NCBI GenBank assembly: GCA_016795465.1
Contig: JAEUHK010000107.1
Location: 35,495 to 99,494, forward strand
DNA: 64,000 bases
Origin: Verrucomicrobiaceae bacterium
GTDB taxonomy: Bacteria; Verrucomicrobiota; Verrucomicrobiia; Verrucomicrobiales; Verrucomicrobiaceae
Direction of reading: 5' to 3'
This document shows, one piece after another, positions 35,968 to 42,997 of the stretch. A program made the position numbers and the translations under genes. Each line of letters opens with the position of its first letter. Position 1 is the first letter of the stretch. The notes beneath the pieces were generated by a model. The model was not told where the DNA came from and ran no database searches. It saw only the letters and a list, made by a program, of their open reading frames with translations.

Positions 35968-37144
35968 ATTCGATGACCTCCGCGTGTTGGTTGAGTTGAT
36001 GGTCTTGCTCGGGCTCGACGGCGCATTGACAGTCGGAGCAGCATTTCAGGTCGTCGAGCAGGAAGCCGCGTTGTTTCCAAAGATCGAGCCCGTCGCCGAT
36101 GTCGATGCCGAGACGTCCGGCGATCTCGCGGGCGATGACGCCAAAGCGGGCGCGGTATTTGTAGATGAAGCAGAAGAGCATGCCGCGATGCTGCAACGAG
36201 GGCCCGCTGTAAAAGAGGCCGGGCGTGAGCGTGGATTCGTCGGCGGCTTCGCTGAAGATGGGCGAGCCTTTTTTCCACTCCCAGAGGTCGCGCAGAGGCT
36301 CGATGGCGCTGCGGAAGCCGGTGCAGAGGATGGGCGGTGTGGGGCTGTGGAATGGTTTGCCATCGCGCACGTCGAGCTCGAAGCCGCTGCGCACGGGGCG
36401 GATGGCGAGGACCTCGGCGTTTTTGTAGAAGTGGATGGTGCCGGGGGCTTCGAGCAGCGCGTTTTTGAGTCGGTCGCGCGTGCGGGGGCTGAGAGCGCGG
36501 CTGGGATCGGGATCGTCGCTGTCCCAGGGATGGCCGCGGGAGAGGAGATGCACTTTTTTGCCAAGCTGCATGAGCTGGATGGCGGCGTCGATGCCGCTCT
36601 CATAGCCGCCGATGAGCGTGAAGACATCGCCGGTGAGCGCGAGCTGCTCCCAATCGCGCACGCGGCTGTTGTGCAGGCCGAAATCGGCTCCTTCGATGCC
36701 GCCGAGATCGGGGCGTGCGAATTCGCCGACGGCCCAGATGACGAAGCGCGAGGTGCGCAGCCCTTTGGACGTCTGCACCTCGAATGCATCGCGCACGCGG
36801 CGCAGGCTGGTGACGCGCACGTTTGGCTCCACGCTGAGCTCGTAGTGCTTCACGATGGCCCGGAGGTAGAGGGCGTAGTCTTTGCCGGTGGGATGCTGTG
36901 TGTTGAGGAAATCGGCGGGCGAGGTCTCGGGCGAGATGGCGTTGAGGTCGGCGAAGCCGAAGTTGTTCGAGTGAAAGGAGGGCGTGAGGAGCGTCATCTG
37001 CTCCGGCCAGGCCTCGAAGCTGGCTCCGATGCCTTTTTCATCGACGACGACCACGTCCTCGACACCCGCTGCCTGAAGCGCGAGCGCACATCCGAGCCCC
37101 GCAGGACCTGCGCCGACGATGAGGACGTTGTGGGAGAGTTTCAT
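35951..37144 (-). CDS. FAD/NAD(P)-dependent oxidoreductase (flavin monooxygenase-like)
   Basis: A 397-residue flavoprotein with an N-terminal FAD motif VLIVGAGPAGLGCALAL. A second nucleotide-binding motif, FTLIGGYESGIDAAIQL, has the usual first glycines. HSNNFGFADLNAISPETSPA and the terminal CTGFRSAIEPL region fit thioredoxin-reductase/FMO-like proteins. The C-terminus carries CCSDCQCAVE, three to four closely spaced cysteines that may hold metal. It sits between the BASS transporter and the Cys-rich gene in a minus-strand operon preceded by box C. The function in metal handling is unknown. Confidence 0.78.
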   Translation of the reverse strand: MKLSHNVLIVGAGPAGLGCALALQAAGVEDVVVVDEKGIGASFEAWPEQMTLLTPSFHSNNFGFADLNAISPETSPADFLNTQHPTGKDYALYLRAIVKHYELSVEPNVRVTSLRRVRDAFEVQTSKGLRTSRFVIWAVGEFARPDLGGIEGADFGLHNSRVRDWEQLALTGDVFTLIGGYESGIDAAIQLMQLGKKVHLLSRGHPWDSDDPDPSRALSPRTRDRLKNALLEAPGTIHFYKNAEVLAIRPVRSGFELDVRDGKPFHSPTPPILCTGFRSAIEPLRDLWEWKKGSPIFSEAADESTLTPGLFYSGPSLQHRGMLFCFIYKYRARFGVIAREIAGRLGIDIGDGLDLWKQRGFLLDDLKCCSDCQCAVEPEQDHQLNQHAEVIEYAVAA

Positions 37145-37174
37145 GCGTTTGAGGAGAAAGGTGGGAGCGGCGTG

Positions 37175-38242
37175 TCACGCACGAGCGAGGCCCGAGGCCG
37201 CGAGATCGCCCGGCGAGGTCTCTCGCGGGCCTTTTGCGATCTGCGGCATGCCGGAAGACGGCGGTGGTGGGGCGTCTGCACGACGCAGGAGCAGGTGTTT
37301 CAGTGCGGTGAGATGCGGAAACTCCACCAGCATGCCGATGACCAGCGCCGCGTAGATCAAGGGCTGCTCCGGCAGTGCCGCCATGGTGATGCCGAGCATC
37401 AGCGGCGCATTCCGGGCCGCCGTGGTCATCGTGAGCAGCGCACGCTCGGGATAGGCCAGACGGCCCACACGCACCGCTGCCTCCGCCAGGAAGTAGGTGA
37501 CGACAAAGAACACAAACACCGCCGCGAGGATCATCAGGAAGGCCAGCGCATGCTCCAGGATGACGGTGATGTTGGCCGCGAAGACACACACCACCATCAG
37601 CGCGATGATCATCGGCACCAGCCGCGCCGCCAGCCTGCGAAGCATGGCGAACCACGCCGACGGCAGCGCCAGCCGCAGCAGCCCGTGCGCTGCCACCGCC
37701 CCCGCGAAAGGCACGAGGAACCATTGCCACAGCGTGCCCCCCAGCGTGATGACATCCGCGCCCGTGCGGTGTCCGACCATCAGACCGAGATAAACGGGAT
37801 ACAGCAGCAGTTGGGAAAGCAGGTTGACCGGCAGCAGCACGGAACCCAGCGCGGTGTTTCCTCGCGACAGCCGCGTGAAGCCCAGGAACCAGTCCGTGCA
37901 TGGAGCCATGAAGTAGATCAGCAGTCCCGTCAGTAGCAGTGGCTGGCCGCTGAGAAAGAGGCTGGCGATGCCCCAGCCGAGGACTGGGATGATGAGGAAA
38001 TTGCACACCCAGGCCAGCAGCAGGCAAAGCCAGTGCCCGCCGCCATGCCGCAGCGCCAGGAAATCCACCTCAAAGAACAACACGGACACCAAAGCAAGGA
38101 TCAGCGGATCGACATACCCGCCGAGCTGCGATCCCAACGTGCTGGAAGACCAGCCAAGCGCGGAGCCGATGAAGATGGCCGCTATCAACAGCAGCGTGGT
38201 GCCGAGATTCGAGAAGAGTTTTTTCATGGCGGAAGAATTCAT
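37175..38242 (-). CDS. Bile-acid:sodium symporter (BASS) / ArsB-ACR3-like transporter
   Basis: A 355-residue membrane protein with ten or so hydrophobic segments (LLLIAAIFIGSALGW, LLLTGLLIYFMAPCTDWFLG, WFLVPFAGAVAAHGLL, MIIALMVVCVFAANITVIL). The pattern CTDWFLGFTRLSRGN fits the arsenic-resistance ACR3/BASS superfamily. The end is a low-complexity tail. It is divergent from the first COG0523 GTPase with box C in between, 20 bp from its start, so it seems part of the zinc island. Export of arsenite or uptake of an organic anion are both possible. Confidence 0.75.
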   Translation of the reverse strand: MNSSAMKKLFSNLGTTLLLIAAIFIGSALGWSSSTLGSQLGGYVDPLILALVSVLFFEVDFLALRHGGGHWLCLLLAWVCNFLIIPVLGWGIASLFLSGQPLLLTGLLIYFMAPCTDWFLGFTRLSRGNTALGSVLLPVNLLSQLLLYPVYLGLMVGHRTGADVITLGGTLWQWFLVPFAGAVAAHGLLRLALPSAWFAMLRRLAARLVPMIIALMVVCVFAANITVILEHALAFLMILAAVFVFFVVTYFLAEAAVRVGRLAYPERALLTMTTAARNAPLMLGITMAALPEQPLIYAALVIGMLVEFPHLTALKHLLLRRADAPPPPSSGMPQIAKGPRETSPGDLAASGLARA

Positions 38243-38261
38243 GCACCGGCCTTTTGAGTAA

Positions 38262-38276
38262 CGCAAAACATTTGCA
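38262..38276. promoter_or_regulatory. Candidate Zur-type operator (box C)
   Basis: CGCAA-aacat-TTGCA, one mismatch from the dyad, in the 66-bp gap between the divergent BASS transporter and COG0523 genes. Flanking bases are A/T-rich. The 20-bp segment 38260-38279 matches the reverse complement of the segment around box A at 18 positions. Confidence 0.6.
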
Positions 38277-38308
38277 TTTAAATCAACTGCGACCACATCT
38301 CCCACCGA

Positions 38309-39475
38309 ATGCGCGTCACCATCCTCTGCGGCTTCCTCGGCTCCGGCAAAACCACGCTTCTGCGGCGCATGCTGCGGGAGGCGCCCGCGCAGCGTCGGCT
38401 CGGCGTGCTCGTCAATGACGTGAGCGACCTCGAAGTCGATGGCGATCTCGTCCGCGAGGCCGAGCGACTGTCCGAGGCCGAGGGCACGCTTGTCAGCCTT
38501 TATGCCGGCAGCATCAGCGGCAGCCGACGCGAGGCCTTTCGCGAGGCGCTGGCTCGTTTCGCGGCTCGCGAGGATGTCGAGCATCTCATCATCGAGACCT
38601 CCGGCAGCACGCATCCGTGGCCGTTGATCGAAGACGTGCTCCAGCATGCCTCGCTCGAGTTGCACGGCTTCATCACGCTGCTCGATGCACGGGCGCTCGT
38701 CGCCGATCACGGCGGCGGCGCGGACCTGCTGCGCCGTTTGGTGCAAAACGAGGCCCGCGGACTGCGCAGCGCGGAAAACCTGCTCGTGGAGCAATTGCAA
38801 TTCGCCAGCACGATCGTGCTCACCAAGGCCGAACGCGTTCCCGCCGCCGATCTGACCATCGTGCGCAAAACGCTCGAAATCCTCCATCCTGAGGCCCGCG
38901 TGCTCACCGCGAGCTATGGCAAGGCCGAGGTCGATTGGCTCGACGTCGGCGGTTTCGACCTCGCACGCGCTCAAGAGCTCTCGCTGGGCCTACCCGACAC
39001 CGATTTGGGCGAAAGCGAGGCCTACGACATCGGCCACACCGTGGTGCGTGACGAGCGACCGCTGCATCCGCGACGTTTTTGGACCTGCTTTCGCGAGCAT
39101 CTCGGCCTCGGCATTCATCGCAGCAAAGGTTTCATCTGGCTCGCCTCACGACCGCGCGAGGTGCTGCTCTGGAATCAAAGCGGCGGCAGCATCGAAATGG
39201 AGCTCATGGCCTACTGGAAGGCCGAGCTCGTCAAAAACCCCGATGGCAAACTCCTCCCGCAGGAGATCGCGAAGCTCCGCGACTGGCTGCAAGGCACTCA
39301 CCCCGTCTTCGGCGACCGCCTCAACGAACTCACCCTCATCGGCACCGAACACGACCGCGCCATCTTCCTCCGCCACCTCCAAACCTGCTTCTGCACCGAC
39401 GAAGAAATCCGCCACTGGCAGGAAGGCGGCACCTTCGACGACCCCTGGCCGAAGAACCTGCGGGAAGTGCGGTGA
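38309..39475 (+). CDS. COG0523 (CobW-like) GTPase lacking the CXCC metal motif
   Basis: A 388-residue G3E GTPase of the COG0523 family, whose members deliver zinc or cobalt. The P-loop is GFLGSGKTTLLRR (residues 8-20) and the C-terminal CobW_C domain is present (SKGFIWLASRPREVLLWNQS). Where the family has GCICC, this protein has GSISG (residues 67-71): all three cysteines are gone. The neighbouring paralogue keeps them. It follows box C by 33 bp and precedes the next COG0523 gene by 17 bp. It may be a GTPase for low-zinc use, a regulator of the partner, or bind another metal. Confidence 0.88.
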   Translation: MRVTILCGFLGSGKTTLLRRMLREAPAQRRLGVLVNDVSDLEVDGDLVREAERLSEAEGTLVSLYAGSISGSRREAFREALARFAAREDVEHLIIETSGSTHPWPLIEDVLQHASLELHGFITLLDARALVADHGGGADLLRRLVQNEARGLRSAENLLVEQLQFASTIVLTKAERVPAADLTIVRKTLEILHPEARVLTASYGKAEVDWLDVGGFDLARAQELSLGLPDTDLGESEAYDIGHTVVRDERPLHPRRFWTCFREHLGLGIHRSKGFIWLASRPREVLLWNQSGGSIEMELMAYWKAELVKNPDGKLLPQEIAKLRDWLQGTHPVFGDRLNELTLIGTEHDRAIFLRHLQTCFCTDEEIRHWQEGGTFDDPWPKNLREVR

Positions 39476-39492
39476 ACCCCATTCTTTTCCCC

Positions 39493-40716
39493 ATGAACAC
39501 GAAAACCTCCAAACTCCCCGTCACCGTGCTTTCCGGCTTCCTCGGCGCTGGAAAGACCACGCTGCTCAATCACATCCTGCGCAATCGCGAGGGCCGAAAG
39601 GTCGCCGTGATCGTGAATGACATGAGCGAGGTCAATGTCGATGCCCAGCTTGTCAAAAGCGGCGATGCAAAGCTCTCGCGCACCGAGGAAAAAATGGTCG
39701 AGATGAGCAATGGCTGCATCTGCTGCACGCTGCGCGAGGATTTGATGCAGGAGGTCGCCACGTTGGCGAAGGAAGGCCGCTTTGACTCGATTTTGATCGA
39801 ATCCACCGGCGTGTCCGAGCCCATGCCTGTGGCGGAGACTTTCACCTTCGCGGATGAGTCAGGACGCAGCCTGAACGACCTCGCGCAGCTCGACACCATG
39901 GTCACCGTCGTCGATGCGCGGAACTTTCTCGACGACTACCACAGCACCGATGACCTCCAGGACCGCGAGATGGGCGTCACGGGCGAAGATGCCCGCAGCA
40001 TCGCGAATCTGCTCACTGATCAAATCGAGTTCGCCAACGTCATCCTCATCAACAAGACCGATGCCGTCAGCGCCGACGAACTCGACGAGATCCAGGGCAT
40101 CGTCCGCGCTTTGAACCCGAAGGCGAAGGTCCACCTCACCCAGCGCAGCGAGGTGCCGCTCGATCACGTGCTCGACACCGGCCTCTTCGCCATGGCCGAG
40201 GCCGAGCAGTCGAAAGGCTGGCTCGACAGCCTCGGTGGTCACACGCCAGAGACGGAGGAGTATGGCATCAGCAGCTTCGTCTATCGGGCGCGGCGTCCGT
40301 TTCATCCACAGCGCTTCCACGACCTGCTCGGCCTGCACTGGGATGGCGTCATCCGCGCCAAAGGCATGTTCTGGCTCGCCACGCGGCATGAGATCGCCGG
40401 TTACCTCTCGCAAGCCGGCGTCTTGCGCGACACCCGCGCCATGGGCTTCTTCTGGAGCGCCGTCAGCGAATCCGAATGGCCGCAAGACGAGCAAAGCCAG
40501 GCCGAAATCCGCTCCCACATCCAAGGCGAGCACGGCGACCGCCGCACCGAGCTCGTCATCATCGGCCGCGACATGGACAAAGCCGCCCTCACCGCGAAAT
40601 TTGACGACGCCCTCCTAACCGACGCCGAATTCGCCAACGGCCCCGAAGCCTGGCGCACCCTCCGCGATCCTTTCCCGCAATGGTTGCCGAATGAACCGCA
40701 TGCGCATGCCGCTTGA
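39493..40716 (+). CDS. COG0523 GTPase, zinc metallochaperone type
   Basis: A 407-residue GTPase with all family features: Walker A GFLGAGKTTLLNH, the metal-binding NGCICC (Cys75, Cys77, Cys78), the switch region STGVSEP, the NKTD guanine-specificity motif (INKTDAV) and a CobW_C domain. It ends in HAHAA. It is of the ZigA/YciC kind that hands zinc to client enzymes during starvation. It is in an operon with the CXCC-less paralogue upstream. The start MNTKTSKLPVT is chosen because earlier in-frame codons only give an overlap with the previous gene. Confidence 0.93.
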   Translation: MNTKTSKLPVTVLSGFLGAGKTTLLNHILRNREGRKVAVIVNDMSEVNVDAQLVKSGDAKLSRTEEKMVEMSNGCICCTLREDLMQEVATLAKEGRFDSILIESTGVSEPMPVAETFTFADESGRSLNDLAQLDTMVTVVDARNFLDDYHSTDDLQDREMGVTGEDARSIANLLTDQIEFANVILINKTDAVSADELDEIQGIVRALNPKAKVHLTQRSEVPLDHVLDTGLFAMAEAEQSKGWLDSLGGHTPETEEYGISSFVYRARRPFHPQRFHDLLGLHWDGVIRAKGMFWLATRHEIAGYLSQAGVLRDTRAMGFFWSAVSESEWPQDEQSQAEIRSHIQGEHGDRRTELVIIGRDMDKAALTAKFDDALLTDAEFANGPEAWRTLRDPFPQWLPNEPHAHAA

Positions 40717-40742
40717 GGAGACCTCGGCAAAATCAGAAAACA

Positions 40743-40827
40743 CATCATTCTGCCAACCATCATTTTGCCAACGCTTGGATCATCGCCACGCCTTGGGTTT
40801 GGAAGAATGATGGATGGCAAAATGATT
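40743..40827. repeat. Inverted/direct repeat cluster (catcattttgcca)
   Basis: Tandem copies catcattctgcca and catcattttgcca (from 40743 and 40758) are followed by the inverse tggcaaaatgat (40815-40826), with an inverted partner of the first at about 40804 (agaatgatgg). The 12-bp inverted arms are exact (40759-40770 / 40815-40826). It looks like a REP-type intergenic element between the GTPase stop and the metallothionein terminator. Confidence 0.6.
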
Positions 40828-40847
40828 TGGAAGCAGGCTTAAAACAC

Positions 40848-40881
40848 AAAAGCCGCGCTGCATGGGGCAGACGCGGCTTTT
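40848..40881. terminator. Bidirectional terminator between COG0523 and metallothionein genes
   Basis: A perfect 10-bp stem (AAAAGCCGCG / CGCGGCTTTT) with a 14-nt loop, with A/T tracts on both sides. It lies downstream of both convergent genes and can serve either. Confidence 0.8.
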
Positions 40882-40916
40882 GGGGAAAAGCGGATCGGCG
40901 GGGGCGAGCCCGGAGA

Positions 40917-41084
40917 TCAGCCGTGGCAGTGGCAGGAGTTCTGGCAGCAGCCTTCGCCGGACTTGTGACCGTCGGCGCAGGCCTCGCTGCAGAAGTCTTG
41001 GCCGTTCTTTTGGACGTGGTGGCCTTCACGGACTTCGCATTGGCAGTCAGGGCAGGCGCATTTGGAGGAGGTGGTAGTGCTCAT
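40917..41084 (-). CDS. Bacterial metallothionein (SmtA/BmtA-like)
   Basis: A 55-residue protein read on the minus strand starting at 41084: ten cysteines and five histidines. The N-terminal knuckle is CACPDCQC (Cys9, 11, 14, 16). The middle is FCSEACADGHKSGEGCC and the end is CHCHG, the order found in cyanobacterial and pseudomonad metallothioneins. It would bind several zinc ions in the cytoplasm. The gene is shorter than usual ORF cut-offs and easily missed. It is divergent from an SmtB-type repressor with an operator palindrome 5 bp upstream of its start, as in the classical smtA-smtB locus. Confidence 0.9.
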   Translation of the reverse strand: MSTTTSSKCACPDCQCEVREGHHVQKNGQDFCSEACADGHKSGEGCCQNSCHCHG

Positions 41085-41088
41085 AGGC

Positions 41089-41120
41089 ACCAATATATGA
41101 ACATACGCTCATATATTGGT
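41089..41120. promoter_or_regulatory. SmtB/ArsR-type operator palindrome
   Basis: A 32-bp inverted repeat with 14 of 16 paired positions exact: left arm ACCAATATATGAAC, right arm CTCATATATTGGT. The core tgaaca-n-gctcata resembles the 12-2-12 operators bound by SmtB, ZiaR and similar zinc sensors. It fills the gap between the divergent metallothionein and repressor genes, so it probably controls both. Confidence 0.88.
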
Positions 41121-41142
41121 CAATTGCTATTTCCCACGCTTC

Positions 41143-41538
41143 ATGAACCATCGCCTGCCTATGCCCGCCCGCGCCAAATCCGCCAAAAAAACGGCTCCAG
41201 ACCTTTGCACGGAGCATCACGCCCCGGCGAGCCACCCCGACGCGAAAATCTCGCCGCTCACCCTCGTGGAATCCCAGCGCATGGGCGAGTTCTTCGCCGT
41301 GCTGGCCGATCCCACCCGCCTTCGTCTGGTTTCCTTGCTCGCCGCTCATGAATTCTGCGTGTGCGACCTCGCCAGCTCCCTGGCGATGACGGAATCCGCC
41401 ATCTCCCATCAACTCCGCGCCCTGCGTGCCGCCCGCCTCGTCAGCTACCGCAAAGAAGGCCGCCAGGTCTTTTACCGCCTCCACGACCACCACGTGCTGG
41501 AACTCTACCAGACCGTCCGGGAGCATTTGGAGGAGTAG
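41143..41538 (+). CDS. ArsR/SmtB-family zinc-sensing repressor
   Basis: A 131-residue winged-helix repressor. The DNA-binding helices are shown by FCVCDLASSLAMTESAISHQLRALRAARL. The C-terminal alpha-5 zinc site is complete: D-x-H-x10-H-x2-E in LHDHHVLELYQTVREHLEE, the exact spacing used by SmtB and ZiaR. Further possible ligands are CTEHH near the N-terminus and the CVC at alpha-3. Zinc binding should release it from the 32-bp palindrome and turn on metallothionein. An ATG at 41161 gives a 125-residue alternative. Confidence 0.92.
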   Translation: MNHRLPMPARAKSAKKTAPDLCTEHHAPASHPDAKISPLTLVESQRMGEFFAVLADPTRLRLVSLLAAHEFCVCDLASSLAMTESAISHQLRALRAARLVSYRKEGRQVFYRLHDHHVLELYQTVREHLEE

Positions 41539-41541
41539 GCC

Positions 41542-42072
41542 TCAGCTATCCTGAGCAGGCCCGGTCGTGTGCTTCTTCATCCACCGCTTCGCACACTCGC
41601 TCTGCTCGCGCGTTTCCAGGCAGCACTTCCGCCGTGCCCGAATCCACTGCACGGGATCAGCCTTCGCCGGGATGAAGCCCGCCTTCGCACACCACGCGAC
41701 GATGAACTGCCCCGTCCGGCCACAACCCGCCACACAATGGACCACGACCGGCTCACGAGCCGCGTGATGCCTGTCCATCAAGCTCACGAATTGCTCGATC
41801 TGCGCATCCGTCGGCACGCCGTAGTCGGGCACGTGGATGTGGTGATACACAAACTGCTCCGGCACATCGCGCCGGTTGTCGAACTCACAGCAATTCACGA
41901 CCGCCCGGATGTTTTGCTCGTCGTAAATCTCAAACACATACGGATCTGGCCACCAAGACGCCGCAATGACACCCTCCACAATCCAGGTGAAGGGCTCCGT
42001 GCGTTCAGGCTGACCTCGTTCAGGCCAATACCAGGGGCGGATGGGGGACGGCATGCGTTTGAGACTTCTCAT
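41542..42072 (-). CDS. Dual-specificity / tyrosine phosphatase-like protein
   Basis: A 176-residue protein with the cysteine phosphatase signature HCVAGCGRTGQF (HCxxGxxRT) and an upstream general-acid aspartate region (HIHVPDYGVPTDAQ). The N-terminal part with PRPWYWPERGQPE-like aromatic residues is less typical. Phosphatases of this kind act on phosphotyrosine, phosphoserine or polyphosphorylated nucleotides or lipids. It ends 3 bp from the convergent repressor gene. An internal ATG at 42054 is another possible start. Confidence 0.78.
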   Translation of the reverse strand: MRSLKRMPSPIRPWYWPERGQPERTEPFTWIVEGVIAASWWPDPYVFEIYDEQNIRAVVNCCEFDNRRDVPEQFVYHHIHVPDYGVPTDAQIEQFVSLMDRHHAAREPVVVHCVAGCGRTGQFIVAWCAKAGFIPAKADPVQWIRARRKCCLETREQSECAKRWMKKHTTGPAQDS

Positions 42073-42110
42073 GCACGTTGATCTCGGAGAGTTCAAGCCT
42101 GTGCAGGCTT

Positions 42111-42704
42111 TCACACCTTCGGCAGCGTGATGCGCTGCTTTTGGCCCTGATATTTGCCGGTGCGTTTGCGATACGAGGTGGCGCAGGGCTCGCCGCGGAA
42201 GAAGAGCATCTGCACGATGCCTTCGTCGGCGTAGATGCGGCAGTCGGCGGCGGAGGAATTGGAGAATTCGAGCGTGAGATGGCCGCTCCAGCCTGCCTCG
42301 GCCGGGGTGACATTCGCGATGATGCCGCAGCGGGCGTAGGTGCTCTTGCCGACGCAGATGGCAGTGACATTGGCCGGCAGGCTGAGCTTTTCCACGGCGA
42401 CGCCGAGGCCGTAGCTGTTCGCCGGCAGGATGAAGTAGCGACCATGCTCATCGCTTTCGAGCGGCACCTTTTCGAGATTGCGCGGCTGGAAGCGTTTCGG
42501 GTCCACGACGGTGCCGGGGATGTGGCGGAAGACTTTGAACTCGCGGGGTGAAAGCCGCAGATCGTAACCAAAACTGCTCAAGCCATAGGAGAGCACCTGC
42601 GGGCCATCTTTGAGCTGGCGCACGAGTTGCGGCTCAAACGGAAGGATCATGCCACGGCGGGCGAGTTCGGTGATTTGGCGGTCATTGAGGATCATGGCGG
42701 CCAA
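42111..42704 (-). CDS. dcd: dCTP deaminase
   Basis: Converts dCTP to dUTP (or dUMP in bifunctional forms) for thymidylate synthesis without zinc. The 197-residue protein shows SYGLSSFGYDLRLSPREFKV, the PANSYGLGVAVEKL stretch, GKSTYARCGIIANVTPAEAG and LEFSNSS with the terminal GKYQGQ. The ATG at 42704 gives MAAMIL; the ATG at 42695 gives MIL. Box D lies 9 bp upstream of the first. Its place in a zinc island is notable because the alternative route, dCMP deaminase, is a zinc enzyme. Confidence 0.93.
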   Translation of the reverse strand: MAAMILNDRQITELARRGMILPFEPQLVRQLKDGPQVLSYGLSSFGYDLRLSPREFKVFRHIPGTVVDPKRFQPRNLEKVPLESDEHGRYFILPANSYGLGVAVEKLSLPANVTAICVGKSTYARCGIIANVTPAEAGWSGHLTLEFSNSSAADCRIYADEGIVQMLFFRGEPCATSYRKRTGKYQGQKQRITLPKV

Positions 42705-42712
42705 TCATTTAA

Positions 42713-42727
42713 TGCAACATACTTGCA
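42713..42727. promoter_or_regulatory. Candidate Zur-type operator (box D)
   Basis: TGCAA-catac-TTGCA, a perfect dyad, in the 51-bp divergent gap between dcd and the FmdB-like gene that starts the long zinc operon. It is 29 bp from the FmdB-like start. Confidence 0.6.
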
Positions 42728-42755
42728 ATACAACCAAAGAGGCTCAACATGCCCC

Positions 42756-42989
42756 ATGCCCACCTACCTCTATGAAACTCTGCCGCCGAGGCCTGACGTC
42801 CCCGTGCGACGTTTTGAGCTGAAGCAAAGCATGCGCGATGCCGCGCTGACCCATGATCCCGAAACCGGCCACCCGGTGCGCCGTGTGCCGCAGGCCAGCT
42901 TTTATCTCGGCGGCGTGCGCAGCCTCGCCGTCGCGCCGCTGGATGGCGGCGGCTGCTGCGGGACGGGTGGAGGAGCCTGCCATCATTGA
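42756..42989 (+). CDS. Cysteine-less FmdB-like small protein
   Basis: A 77-residue protein that follows the FmdB zinc-ribbon template: it starts MPTYLYE, contains FELKQSMRDAALTHDPETGHPVRRV and ends with a glycine-rich tail. In FmdB proteins this is MPTYxYxCxxC...FExxQSMxDxPLxxCPxCxGxVxR. Here every ribbon cysteine is replaced (ETLP, HDPETG), while a new GGCCGTGGGACHH has been added at the end. It begins 29 bp after box D and is the first gene of an operon whose other members are zinc related. It could be a zinc-independent substitute. Start fixed by MPTYLYE and agagg upstream. Confidence 0.75.
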   Translation: MPTYLYETLPPRPDVPVRRFELKQSMRDAALTHDPETGHPVRRVPQASFYLGGVRSLAVAPLDGGGCCGTGGGACHH

Positions 42990-42997
42990 ACGCACCC

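Noticed and set aside
35930..37936. 668-codon plus-strand open frame
   Set aside because: Antisense to the flavoprotein and BASS genes, low-complexity translation, no start context.
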